Numbered from the stretch's first letter, positions 18,370-26,579 are shown. The stretch: 38,841 nt of DNA from Candidatus Nitrotoga sp. BS (GCF_927797785.1 NZ_CAKMLL010000109.1:1-38841), one strand, 5' to 3'. Notes: generated by a model from the letters alone, not told the origin. A program made the numbers and translations.

Positions 18370-19317
18370 ATGGCAGGAACTAGCCTTTTAACCCTAATCG
18401 ACGACATCGCAACCATTCTGGACGATGTTGCTGTAATGAGCAAAGTCGCAGCTAAAAAAACTGCAGGGGTACTCGGGGATGATCTGGCGCTTAACGCTCA
18501 ACAAGTGTCAGGGGTCAAGGCCGACCGCGAATTACCCGTTGTCTGGGCGGTTGCAATAGGATCACTCAAAAACAAATTCATTTTGGTGCCTACTGCAATT
18601 GCTATCAGCACATTTATCCCGTGGGCTGTAACGCCATTGTTAATGCTGGGTGGAGCATTCCTTTGCTACGAAGGATTTGAAAAAATTGCCCATAAATTGA
18701 TACAAAGCAAAACAGAAATCAATCTACATCACATTGAGCATATGGGGGCAGTCGCCAATCGTGGCGTCGATATGGTCACTTTCGAAAAAGACAAAATTAA
18801 AGGCGCAATTCGTACTGACTTTATCCTGTCTGCTGAAATAATTGTAATCACCCTAGGCACGGTTGCAACGGAATCGTTTTGGATACAGGTAGCAGTACTA
18901 ACAACAATTGCCATCATCATGACCGTCGGTGTCTACGGCTTGGTGGCTGCGATCATTAAGCTGGACGATGCTGGAATTTACCTTGGTCAAAAAAACGGTG
19001 AAAGTCTATTTCGCAAAACGCAGCGTTGCATAGGAAACGCTATTTTAAAAATTGCCCCTTACCTTATGAAGAGCCTGTCTATCGTCGGCACGGTTGCCAT
19101 GTTCATGGTAGGCGGGGGGATTCTTATCCATGGCATATTTGGTACATCGGAACTACTCCACAATTTAGCAAGTAGCGACAGCGGCATGATTGGTTCACTA
19201 GCTAGCATTGGGATACCTGTGCTACTCAATGTCCTGACTGGAATTCTGGCTGGTGCGGCCGTCTTCCTCGGTGTGACCGCTGTAAAACGAATTTTTCGGG
19301 CGGTCGATCAGCCTTAA
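18370..19317 (+). CDS. DUF808 (YedI) family membrane protein
   Basis: A 315-aa membrane protein. The signature start MAGTSLLTLIDDIATILDDVAVMSKVAAKKTAGVLGDDLALNA is that of the YedI/DUF808 family (about 300 aa). Hydrophobic stretches occur near residues 75-100, 155-200, 235-260 and 270-300. Function of the family is unknown; it is widespread in proteobacteria. A good ribosome site (AAAGGGA) lies 7 bases before the ATG. The gene sits alone between an IS1182 relic and a gene-free stretch. Confidence 0.92.
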   Translation: MAGTSLLTLIDDIATILDDVAVMSKVAAKKTAGVLGDDLALNAQQVSGVKADRELPVVWAVAIGSLKNKFILVPTAIAISTFIPWAVTPLLMLGGAFLCYEGFEKIAHKLIQSKTEINLHHIEHMGAVANRGVDMVTFEKDKIKGAIRTDFILSAEIIVITLGTVATESFWIQVAVLTTIAIIMTVGVYGLVAAIIKLDDAGIYLGQKNGESLFRKTQRCIGNAILKIAPYLMKSLSIVGTVAMFMVGGGILIHGIFGTSELLHNLASSDSGMIGSLASIGIPVLLNVLTGILAGAAVFLGVTAVKRIFRAVDQP

Positions 19318-19713
19318 TGCGTGGCAAATATTCGCAGACGCCTCTGTTTGCTCGCCTATTTTGAGACTACCTCCAATACTTAGATACCGACTCTAAAGTC
19401 AAGAATTTTTCAGGTAATCGTGTTGATATGGCTGTTGAGTTTTGAATCCGCCAGAGTAATATAAATATGAATGCCTAACAAACGAATGCAGTCGGCTAAA
19501 CCAAGCACTACGCTCGCAATTTGTCCTTAATGTGTGGCGTTCTGCGACTTAGAGAGTGGACGCTAAAATAGCGCTGCGGGAAAGCAGTTAGGTAAATCGA
19601 AATATTGAAACTTGATGAAAGTGTACTGCCTGTGATTTCAATTGCTGAGGTGAATTCAAGAACGCACGGAGTAGCATAGCGCCAGCGTAGAGACAGAAAA
19701 AAGGAGATACCAG
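19318..19713. other. Gene-free stretch with a possible degenerate attC site
   Basis: No gene. GCCTAAC at 19473-19479 and GTTAGGT near 19590-19596 form inverted core-like heptamers about 120 bp apart. Inside them GCAG and CTGC could form a short inner stem. This is the layout of an attC site but the inner boxes are weak. If real, the FAD oxidoreductase downstream would also be cassette-borne. Confidence 0.3.
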
Positions 19714-21384
19714 ATGAGTCAGAAAAAATTGGAAGAATGCGGAATGGACGCTTCGAGTTTCATCAAAAGTTACGTTGAAAAGCACAAGAAGGAATTGGAA
19801 AAACTGAGAGAAAATGCCGCTGCGCTGAAGTTCGATGGACAGTGGTTCATCATTGGCGATAAAGAATACCCGCAGAAGAGACTGCAATACGCGACGACGT
19901 CATTCGAAGAAGCGGAAGTTTCCCCGCGCATCATTTTGTATCCGGCTGGAGAGATGGATATCCAGAAAGCGATGGGCCTGTGTCGCGAGCTTGGGATGGC
20001 GATTGCCGTGCGCACTGGAGGACATCAATACTGCGGATACTCATCAACCTTGCCGGTAAACATGCAGATTGATCTTAGCCAGACCTTTCCGCTGTACGAG
20101 TATGACACGGCGAACAACGTGCTGCGCTGCGGCGTCAGCCACCCTTTGGGGAGCTGGGCCGAGAAGAATCACGAGAACGGAATCTACCTGCCGATGGGGA
20201 TGTGCGCGCATGTGCACCTCGGTGGTCATGTGCATACTGGAGGATGGGGAATGGTGGCGCGTAGCCATGGCATCTTGGCAGATCACGTACTGGCGTTCGA
20301 CATCATACTTGCGAGCGGTGACAAAGAGCGGATCGTGCGGCCCGAAGCCGGGAAGACGACAGGGCACAACGACGACGTCTACTACGCTGTATTGGGTGGC
20401 GGAAAAGGAGGCGATTTCGGGATCGTGACGCATTGGGAATTCAGTCCTTTACGCGACGAAAATTACCCTAATTCTGCGTGCTACACATTTCTGTGGCTTT
20501 GGTCGGAGGAGAAGATGAAAGCCGTGGTGCGCAAGATGGAGCAATTGTCCAAACTGTGCGCAGACGGAACGGTACCATCCGACTACGAGTTTATGCTGAC
20601 CATAACGGGTTACGGGTGGATAAACTGGGTGTCCGACTCGACCATAAGTGAACTGGAAAAGCTGGGATTCGGCGACGACCTTTCGGTTCCGGCTCCGCCT
20701 CTGATCCAGCTGTGGATGTGTTTCACGAACAAGGAGGGCGTGAGAGAGAAGTTCGACGACCAGTGGTTCGAATCTTTCGCTGCAGAAGATGTCTGCGGAA
20801 ACCCGCTGGTGGCCAATCGACTGAAGAACACCCCTGTCTCTGAAGGACTCGCGCAACATTTCATTATGAAGCAGGATCGGGAGATGGAATATCCATACGT
20901 CAAGCGCTCTCGAGTCACGATGAACGTACCGGAGGGGTTTGCCGAAACCTATACCGAGCGCATGCTCAAGATCATGTCTTTTTCCACCGGGCTTTGTCAG
21001 CACCTCGTCTCGCAAATGCAGATCTACGCGGGTGGTGCCGTGGCGGAGTACGGGAAAACAGGTATCACGTCCTATTCATGGCGCCAACAAGCTTTTGCCA
21101 TGAGCCACGACTCATTCTATTCGGCAAACTGGTTCTGCCGCAACGAACGCCAGAATGCAGAGCAGTGGCAAAAGGAAAACGACGCGGTATTTATCGAGAA
21201 AAAGGCTTATGCGGACGCGGATATGCGAGTTTTTGCATACACCTTTGGTGACCGGGTACTAGAGGAAGTGTGGCCCTTCTTCTATGACAGTAAGGAAAAA
21301 TACGAACGATTGAGAAGTATCAAGGGAAAACTTGATCCGAATGGCCTTTTTTCTGCTGATCAGTTTTCCTTACAACCGTTGTAG
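19714..21384 (+). CDS. FAD-linked oxidoreductase, berberine-bridge-enzyme type
   Basis: 556-aa flavoenzyme with a PCMH-type FAD-binding domain and a C-terminal BBE segment (DPNGLFSADQFSLQPL, residues 541-556). Both anchor residues for bicovalent FAD are in place: H104 in VRTGGHQYCGYS and C164 in LPMGMCAHVHLGGH, nearly the same positions as H104/C166 of berberine bridge enzyme. Bicovalent members oxidise sugars, alcohols or alkaloids with O2 as acceptor; the substrate here is unknown. No signal peptide; the first ~35 residues are charged and helical. AAGGAGA lies before the ATG. Codon choice is GC-richer than neighbours on both sides, and the gene sits between IS1182 fragments and attC sites, which suggests transfer. 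Confidence 0.88.
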   Translation: MSQKKLEECGMDASSFIKSYVEKHKKELEKLRENAAALKFDGQWFIIGDKEYPQKRLQYATTSFEEAEVSPRIILYPAGEMDIQKAMGLCRELGMAIAVRTGGHQYCGYSSTLPVNMQIDLSQTFPLYEYDTANNVLRCGVSHPLGSWAEKNHENGIYLPMGMCAHVHLGGHVHTGGWGMVARSHGILADHVLAFDIILASGDKERIVRPEAGKTTGHNDDVYYAVLGGGKGGDFGIVTHWEFSPLRDENYPNSACYTFLWLWSEEKMKAVVRKMEQLSKLCADGTVPSDYEFMLTITGYGWINWVSDSTISELEKLGFGDDLSVPAPPLIQLWMCFTNKEGVREKFDDQWFESFAAEDVCGNPLVANRLKNTPVSEGLAQHFIMKQDREMEYPYVKRSRVTMNVPEGFAETYTERMLKIMSFSTGLCQHLVSQMQIYAGGAVAEYGKTGITSYSWRQQAFAMSHDSFYSANWFCRNERQNAEQWQKENDAVFIEKKAYADADMRVFAYTFGDRVLEEVWPFFYDSKEKYERLRSIKGKLDPNGLFSADQFSLQPL

Positions 21385-21746
21385 ATATACGGAGCAGATT
21401 CCGGCAACCGCAGTATCATCAAGGAGCGGAGCAGAACCTCGCTCCGTATTTAGAACACTTGTTGACGGGCTTAGTGTGACACCATGCTCCGGTGAAAAAA
21501 CCGCAGAACCCGATGTTCGAGATTAGCCGGACATCCGCTTAGTCTTTAGGCAAAAACGAGTGGGGAGCATCGAAAACGAGTAGTGAAAGCCGAAACGCAC
21601 AACGTGCGTCTCTCAGAAGTCGCCCCCTAAGACTGATGATGGCGGGCTGCGTACAAGTTGTATGGAGTCCAACAGATTTCCTGTCGGGCTTCCATATTGC
21701 TGAGGTAATTGCTCTACTATCTGAGATCAAAAAGGAGGATATTCAT
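21385..21746. other. Gene-free stretch after the oxidoreductase
   Basis: No protein I can support. A hairpin GGAGCG...CGCTCC at 21423-21445 may weakly terminate the upstream gene. The remainder precedes a small frame with an exceptionally strong ribosome site at 21736-21740. Confidence 0.4.
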
Positions 21747-21875
21747 ATGGTTCAAAAGGCTGCTGTACTATGTGGGAAAATGCTGTGGTCATATGCTGCA
21801 AAATCTATCAAGCGTCTAGTCGGCTCTTGGGAGGTCCACCTTCCTTACAGGGTAATCCTGCTGATGAGCCTGTGA
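21747..21875 (+). CDS. Small basic peptide next to an attC site, unknown
   Basis: A 42-codon frame begins MVQKAAVLCGKMLWSYAAKS after a near-perfect ribosome site (AAAGGAGG, 7 bases before the ATG), much stronger than those of most genes here. The product is short, basic and partly hydrophobic, with Trp residues. It ends 29 bases before an attC core, as a cassette gene would. No family is recognised. It could be a real small cassette gene, a leader peptide, or a chance frame behind a purine-rich stretch. The frame also extends upstream to 21636, but that start lacks a ribosome site. Confidence 0.4.
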   Translation: MVQKAAVLCGKMLWSYAAKSIKRLVGSWEVHLPYRVILLMSL

Positions 21876-21903
21876 GAATCAGGCGAAAAGGCAATGAGAG
21901 TTT

Positions 21904-21960
21904 GCCTAATACGGCATTCAAGCGGACGGGCTTAGCCAGTCGCTTAATTAGGCGTTGAGG
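21904..21960 (+). other. Integron attC recombination site
   Basis: Outer cores GCCTAAT (21904-21910) and ATTAGGC (21947-21953) are exact inverses and the right one continues into GTT. Inner boxes are ATTCAAGCG and TCGCTTAAT, which pair AAGCG with CGCTT, and between them GGCTTAGCC forms the terminal hairpin. The order and spacing match the aadA-type attC (CATTCAAGC ... GGCTTAATT ... GCGTT). Cassette attC sites are cut by the integrase at the G/TT of the right core. This is direct evidence that an integron cassette was inserted here. Confidence 0.82.
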
Positions 21961-22060
21961 CTGAAAAAAACCTAAATCCGTCAAAAGACCATTCCAAGAT
22001 CTGCCATCCTTTCATCATCAGTACGTACATGCTGCGGAGATGATCACGCGCTGATTTGCA

Positions 22061-22209
22061 ACAGTAGAGCCGTTATTTGGCAACCTGTGCGGTAACAAGC
22101 GATGCATCACTCTACCCTGCGTGGAAAAACCAAGGTGGATGGACAGTGGAAACTTTACTGCCTAGTGCATAATATTGAAAAGCTAGTGAAACAAGGTTAT
22201 GAGAGATAA
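22061..22209 (+). pseudogene. IS1182-family transposase C-terminal remnant
   Basis: TVEPLFGNLCGNKR is read from 22061, then after a frameshift near 22117 LRGKTKVDGQWKLYCLVHNI and EKLVKQGYER to a TAA at 22207-22209. These are the conserved final residues of IS1182 transposases (TVEPVFGNLR, FTLRGKxKVDGQWKLYCLVHNIEKL). Only about 48 codons remain. Same strand as the N-terminal relic at 18010-18354. Confidence 0.8.
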
Positions 22210-22315
22210 GAATGCCGGGAAGATAAATTCTCGCCTATTTATCCCACGAATATGCCGCTCGTACCAGCCTCGTTTACAATGAAGATGATGGCTTTGTTTG
22301 AAAACTTTTCTGCTT

Positions 22316-22363
22316 AAAGCTGAACCAAGCGTTCAGATTTGGGTTTTTACAGCTTCGTTATGC
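22316..22363 (+). other. attC remnant (right half)
   Basis: Right core GTTATGC at 22357-22363, identical to the right core of the attC at 23168-23243, preceded by CAGCTT that can pair with AAGCTG at 22318-22323, and a CTGAAC-CAAGC-GTTCAG hairpin between them. A matching left core is not obvious. The coding frame of the next gene starts 21 bases later, as in a cassette. Confidence 0.45.
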
Positions 22364-22384
22364 ACAAAGAGCCGCGCACTCCAC

Positions 22385-23143
22385 ATGAATACACAAGAAT
22401 ACGTATTAATCCTAATGAATGACGTGGGAGTCGTTAATTTATTATCTTTAACACTTGCAATCGCAGGGATATTTTTTTCTGCATATTTTTACTTAAAAGG
22501 CAAAAAAGAAAAATTACCCACATATAAAATAAGAAGTACAAGCCTAATAAGAGAAAATATTAAGCTAAATAAAGATATATCCATAAGTTACAAAAATGAA
22601 CCAATAGAAGAATTAACGATGTCTAAGATTTCAATTTGGAATCGTGGATCTGACGTTATAAATAGTTCGGACGTAGCAAAAGCAGACCCCATAGCTATTA
22701 AGATACCGAATGAGCATACGATATACTCAGTTGAAATCGATCATATCACCAGCCACATAAACCAATTTTCAGTACAGTTATCAGAAGATAGAAAAACAGT
22801 GGCGATAGAGTTTGATTATTTTCAGAAAAATGAAGGCGCAATTTTTAAGATATTTCACAGCGCCCCAGGCAGTAACAGCTTAAAAATAACTGGCTCTATC
22901 AAAGGCGCAGGCAAAATAAAAGATGCCGATACCCTAGATGATGATTACTACGCCATGGTGTTTCTCGAAAAGTTTTTAAACCCAGTCCTCCCCAGTAAGA
23001 GCAGGGAAAAACGAAAAGCCATGATGTTGTTTTTGATATTACTTACTCTTCCGATTACATTACTCCTTATTTTGCTAGGTGGATTAAGAAACCTGCTTCA
23101 CAGATCACCTACAGAATTCAAGCTTCTCAATCTAGAAAACTAA
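22385..23143 (+). CDS. Two-segment membrane protein, probable cassette gene
   Basis: 252-aa protein from ATG 22385; I chose this over an upstream in-frame codon at 22298 because the extra 29 codons run through attC-like DNA. One transmembrane segment lies near the N-terminus (LLSLTLAIAGIFFSAYFYL) and one near the C-terminus (MMLFLILLTLPITLLLILLGGL). Between them lies a soluble region of about 180 residues rich in Lys, Ser and Ile with beta-strand character (ISIWNRGSDVINSSDV). No family recognised. It is AT-rich compared with the housekeeping genes and is bounded by an attC remnant on the left and a good attC on the right, so it fits a single-gene integron cassette. Confidence 0.7.
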   Translation: MNTQEYVLILMNDVGVVNLLSLTLAIAGIFFSAYFYLKGKKEKLPTYKIRSTSLIRENIKLNKDISISYKNEPIEELTMSKISIWNRGSDVINSSDVAKADPIAIKIPNEHTIYSVEIDHITSHINQFSVQLSEDRKTVAIEFDYFQKNEGAIFKIFHSAPGSNSLKITGSIKGAGKIKDADTLDDDYYAMVFLEKFLNPVLPSKSREKRKAMMLFLILLTLPITLLLILLGGLRNLLHRSPTEFKLLNLEN

Positions 23144-23167
23144 CTAAATTTCCCCCAAAACACTTGC

Positions 23168-23243
23168 GCATAACAACTGGTTCAATTTGTTTGCTTCGCT
23201 CACTGGGTCGGGCTAAAGCCTACTCCTTAACTAAACGTTATGC
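23168..23243 (+). other. Integron attC recombination site
   Basis: Left core GCATAAC (23168-23174) and right core GTTATGC (23237-23243) are perfect inverses. Inner boxes GGTTCAA and CTTAACT occupy the classical L positions. The 76-bp site begins 25 bases after the stop of the preceding gene. The middle, with GGGCTAAAGCC, supplies the variable terminal structure. Confidence 0.82.
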
Positions 23244-23327
23244 ACTACATCCAACCACATATAATTAAATAATAAATTAAAAAATGAGGCATTACATCTG
23301 ACAACATCTGATTTTGAAATTTCTGCG

Positions 23328-23549
23328 ATGGAGAGAATTTTGAAACAAAAATATTTGAGCACCGCCGTCATCTTAATTGTTTGTAGCCTTTTTTCCGGCT
23401 GCTCTTCGCAGCAGCTTTATAGTATTAGCCAAGAATATCAACGTAACCAATGCCTACAGATACCTGACAAAACTGAAAGTAACAGATGCTTGAGCAAGGT
23501 ACCAAGTTATGACGATTACAAGCGAGACAAAAATTCGGACACCAAATAG
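23328..23549 (+). CDS. Small lipoprotein, probable cassette gene
   Basis: 73-aa product with a clear lipoprotein signal: KQKYLSTAVILIVCSLFSGC, lipidated Cys at about residue 25. The mature part is about 48 residues, polar, with two further Cys (QCLQIP, RCLSKVP) that could form a disulfide. The start is either ATG 23328 or the TTG at 23340, which has GGAGAG 5 bases upstream; both keep the signal peptide. It follows the attC at 23168-23243 by 85 bases, but no convincing attC follows it. Function unknown. Confidence 0.7.
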   Translation: MERILKQKYLSTAVILIVCSLFSGCSSQQLYSISQEYQRNQCLQIPDKTESNRCLSKVPSYDDYKRDKNSDTK

Positions 23550-23905
23550 CCAATGCTAGGGTGGCTTCCTTATACAATCAGCCGTTTTTTTCAGTCATCC
23601 AAAATATATTGCTGGCTATGCATTCGCATTGAGGCGTTTACTTAAGTTGATCCACCCGGCAATCCTTTACTTTTGTCCCAAAAATAGCAAGATTCGGGTC
23701 GCATATGAGTGCTTAAACCTTCATACTTTATTCGTGCTGGAACAATTTTTTGCCAGTAAATAAATTAAATTATCAGAGATTTCACAAAATGCCTGCACTG
23801 TCCAACAAGGCCGCCATCACGGCCTGCTCGACGCTCCTCGTTGACGGCAGGTTTCCATTAGTCGCATCTGAATAAGTAAAACCAAAAAACCCATGGGAAA
23901 TTTAG
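23550..23905. other. Gene-free stretch between lipoprotein and Ada-type gene
   Basis: No supportable gene. A 28-codon frame at 23789-23875 (MPALSNKAAITACSTLL...) is GC-richer than its surroundings and may be the stub of a lost gene. GGCCG-CCATCA-CGGCC forms a short hairpin inside it. The promoter of the next gene should lie in the last 100 bases. Confidence 0.35.
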
Positions 23906-24757
23906 ATGTCTGAATATGACCGCATAGCCGAAGCGATTTATTTTATTTCCAACCGGTTAAATAGTCAGCCGACTTTAAATGAAATTGCAGCGCACTTGAA
24001 TTTGAGCCCCTTCCACTTCCAGCGACTATTCTGCCGTTGGGCCGGGGTAACCCCTAAAAGATTTTTGCAGGTGCTTACCTTGGAGCGCGCCAAGCAATTG
24101 CTGAAAGAATCGAAACCCTTGCTTGAAGTTTCAGATTCCTTAGGGTTGAGCAGCAGTTCGCGTTTGTATGATCACTTCGTACATTTAGAAGCGGTCACCC
24201 CCGGGGAATACAAATTGGAAGGCGCGGGTTTAACTATTGAGTATGCGGTACACGACACGCCCTTTGGAAAAGCGTTTATTGCCATCACTGCCAGAGGAAT
24301 TTGTGTTTTTTCGTTTCTGGAAAACATGGAAATCGAAGAGCATCTCACTGCTTTAAATAAGAAGTGGCCGCATGCGCTAGTGCATGAAAATCGCCAACGA
24401 ACGCTTGCGGTTATCAGGGCCATGTTCGGCGTAGAAAAGAAGTTGGATCGTCCTTTATCTTTGCATGTTACAGGTACGAATTTTCAGATCAGTGTGTGGA
24501 AAGCCTTGTTGCAAATACCGCCGGCAACGGTGACGAGCTATTCCCAGGTGGCAACCGCGATAGGCCGTCCAAAGTCTGCCAGAGCGGTGGGGCTGGCGGT
24601 AGGTGCAAACCCGGTTGCATTCCTCATCCCCTGCCACCGCGTCATTCAACTAAGTGGAAAGCTTGGCGGGTACCGTTGGGGTGAGGGGCGGAAACAGGCG
24701 ATCCATGCATGGGAGTCAGCACGAAATGAGCAACCTTATCACGGCATTCAAGAGTGA
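23906..24757 (+). CDS. AraC-type regulator fused to O6-methylguanine-DNA methyltransferase (Ada-like, lacks the N-terminal zinc domain)
   Basis: 283-aa DNA repair/regulatory fusion. Residues 1-105 form a double HTH of the AraC type (LNEIAAHLNLSPFHFQRLFCRWAGVTPKRFL; SDSLGLSSSSRLYDHF). Residues 110-275 are the methyltransferase: FQISVWKALLQIPPATVTSY, GRPKSARAVGLAVGANP, and the acceptor C243 in IPCHRVIQ. It would move the methyl of O6-methylguanine onto C243. The N-terminal Cys4-zinc domain of E. coli Ada, which senses methylphosphotriesters and switches on transcription, is absent, so sensing must differ or the HTH may only aid DNA binding. Ends with YRWGEGRKQAIHAWE. Start ATG 23906 with GGGAAA upstream. 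Confidence 0.92.
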   Translation: MSEYDRIAEAIYFISNRLNSQPTLNEIAAHLNLSPFHFQRLFCRWAGVTPKRFLQVLTLERAKQLLKESKPLLEVSDSLGLSSSSRLYDHFVHLEAVTPGEYKLEGAGLTIEYAVHDTPFGKAFIAITARGICVFSFLENMEIEEHLTALNKKWPHALVHENRQRTLAVIRAMFGVEKKLDRPLSLHVTGTNFQISVWKALLQIPPATVTSYSQVATAIGRPKSARAVGLAVGANPVAFLIPCHRVIQLSGKLGGYRWGEGRKQAIHAWESARNEQPYHGIQE

Positions 24758-24919
24758 CGCGCAGCCTTTCAGTTTGACGTTGACGCTGTAGAAAAAGACG
24801 CTGTCGCAAATTTTTTGCACCCATTTCAATATTTCATATAGCATTTCTCTGTCGTCTATTCCATACCCTCAGCCCGACGTTCAACCAGCTTTTGCAAAAG
24901 CGAGGAACCGGTTGACGCT

Positions 24920-25390
24920 ATGTTTGAAAGCTCACGCATGAAAAAAATTCTGTTCGTTGTTGCAGCGCTGTTTGCTGGATACGCCTACTTTGGTAGCCAA
25001 TATAGTGCTACGCCGAATAACGCATCGACCGCTACACAGAACCAGCGTGCAGATACATCCGACACGGCAATTGCGAATGCATTTGCAAACAAAATTAGCA
25101 ACTTACAGGTCTCTGGTCAAGGCGTTGTCATCAAGTTGCTACCCGATGACAATGACGGTAGCAGGCATCAAAAATTCGTAGTCAAATTGGCCAGCGGTCA
25201 GACGCTATTAATCGCACACAATATTGATCTCGCTGCCAGAGTTGCCAGCCTGAGTGAAGGCGATTCAATTATGTTTAATGGTCAGTATGAATGGAATGCA
25301 AAAGGCGGAGTTTTACATTGGACGCATCTAGATCCAAATAGGTCTCACCCTGCTGGGTGGCTACAACACCAGGGTAAAATTTACCAATAA
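24920..25390 (+). CDS. DUF3465 family exported protein
   Basis: 156-aa protein with an N-terminal hydrophobic segment (KKILFVVAALFAGYAYFG), acting as signal peptide or anchor. The mature domain holds VSGQGVVIKLLPDDNDGSRHQKFVVKLASGQTLLIAHNIDLA and ends GGVLHWTHLDPNRSHPAGWLQ, the conserved DUF3465 core, an OB-like small beta domain of unknown role. ATG 24920 has GAGGAA about 12 bases upstream; ATG 24938 (MKKILF) is equally plausible. DUF3465 genes are often found as single units among mobile cassettes, which fits the surroundings. Confidence 0.82.
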   Translation: MFESSRMKKILFVVAALFAGYAYFGSQYSATPNNASTATQNQRADTSDTAIANAFANKISNLQVSGQGVVIKLLPDDNDGSRHQKFVVKLASGQTLLIAHNIDLAARVASLSEGDSIMFNGQYEWNAKGGVLHWTHLDPNRSHPAGWLQHQGKIYQ

Positions 25391-25583
25391 AACTTTAAAG
25401 CCCTCGTTCCATTTCTTTCCTTTGGATCGCTCGACGTTGCGCATTTACATCCGCGCAGCGCCGGTTAGCTCTATGTTAAGGTGCCGGTGAAACAGCAAGC
25501 ATAATTTCAACGATACCTGGTATCACTAAGCGCATATTTGTTTTTTCAAGCTCAGCCAAACTGGAGACCCGCGAGGCATCATC

Positions 25584-26579
25584 ATGGAACAAACCACATT
25601 TAGAAGCTTGGTGATTGAAGAACTGAATGGCCGGTTTTCAAAAACTGTTAAAACAAGGTCTATTGGTGATTTGCCAAAAAATGATTTACTGATCCGAGTT
25701 CAATATTCCTCCTTAAACTATAAAGATGCTCTTTCCGCAACAGGCAATAAGGGAGTAACAAGAACATACCCGCACACGCCGGGAATTGACGCTGTTGGCA
25801 CAGTTGTGCATTCTGACAATAAAAAGTTTCGTGAGGGCGAAACAGTTATCGTCACCAGCTATGACCTGGGTATGAATACACCTGGAGGCTTTGGGCAATA
25901 TATTAGCGTGCCTGCGGACTGGGCGGTGAAGTTGCCGGATGAACTTTCGATGAAAGAATCGATGATTATTGGCACCGCAGGCCTCACTGCCGGAATGTCT
26001 GTACTTAGACTGACAGAGCATATCAAGCCAGAAGATGGAAAAGTTATAGTGTCTGGAGCAACCGGAGGAGTTGGCGCACTGAGTGTAGCTATTCTGGCAA
26101 AGTTAGAATTCGAGATTTCAGCAATCTCAGGCAAAACGGCCGAGTTCGATTTTTTACGCAAGCTTGGCGCAAGCGAAGTAATTGCGCGCAAAGATTTTGA
26201 ACAGGAGAATGAACGTCCCCTGATGAAGGGTGTTTATGCCGGAGGAATAGATACAGTAGGCGGGAGCATCCTGGACAATATGATCAAATCACTTCAACCC
26301 ATGGGGGTGGTTACCTGTTGTGGAAATGTGGCTACAGCAAAACTCAATCTCACAGTATTCCCGTTCATTCTCAGAGGCGTCTCCTTAATCGGAATTGACT
26401 CTCAAAATTATCCTATGCCTTACAGAGAAATTGTTTGGAACAAATTAGCCAAAGACTGGAAACCCGATAACTTGGTGGATGTTTACAATGAGATCTCTTT
26501 GGATGAATTGAGCGATCATATTGATCTTATGCTTGATGGAAAATTAAAGGGCAGAACAATTGTTGATATGGAGTCATAA
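25584..26579 (+). CDS. YhdH/YhfP-family quinone oxidoreductase (acrylyl-CoA reductase AcuI type)
   Basis: 331-aa zinc-free medium-chain dehydrogenase/reductase that uses NADPH; the E. coli and Rhodobacter relatives reduce acryloyl-CoA. The N-terminal catalytic domain has SSLNYKDALSATGNKG and PHTPGIDAVGTV; the Rossmann domain carries VSGATGGVGALSVAIL; the family end MLDGKLKGRTIVDM is present. Length is normal. The stop codon (26577-26579) lies inside the left core of a probable attC site, which is typical of integron cassette genes and argues that this gene came in as a cassette. AT content is higher than in housekeeping genes nearby. No partner genes for propionate or DMSP metabolism are visible. 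Confidence 0.9.
   Translation: MEQTTFRSLVIEELNGRFSKTVKTRSIGDLPKNDLLIRVQYSSLNYKDALSATGNKGVTRTYPHTPGIDAVGTVVHSDNKKFREGETVIVTSYDLGMNTPGGFGQYISVPADWAVKLPDELSMKESMIIGTAGLTAGMSVLRLTEHIKPEDGKVIVSGATGGVGALSVAILAKLEFEISAISGKTAEFDFLRKLGASEVIARKDFEQENERPLMKGVYAGGIDTVGGSILDNMIKSLQPMGVVTCCGNVATAKLNLTVFPFILRGVSLIGIDSQNYPMPYREIVWNKLAKDWKPDNLVDVYNEISLDELSDHIDLMLDGKLKGRTIVDMES

Noticed and set aside
21861-21907. A functional hammerhead ribozyme
   Set aside because: The catalytic core order is present, but stem I cannot be formed from the flanks and an extra A lies between GAA and stem III. Kept only as a low-interest finding.
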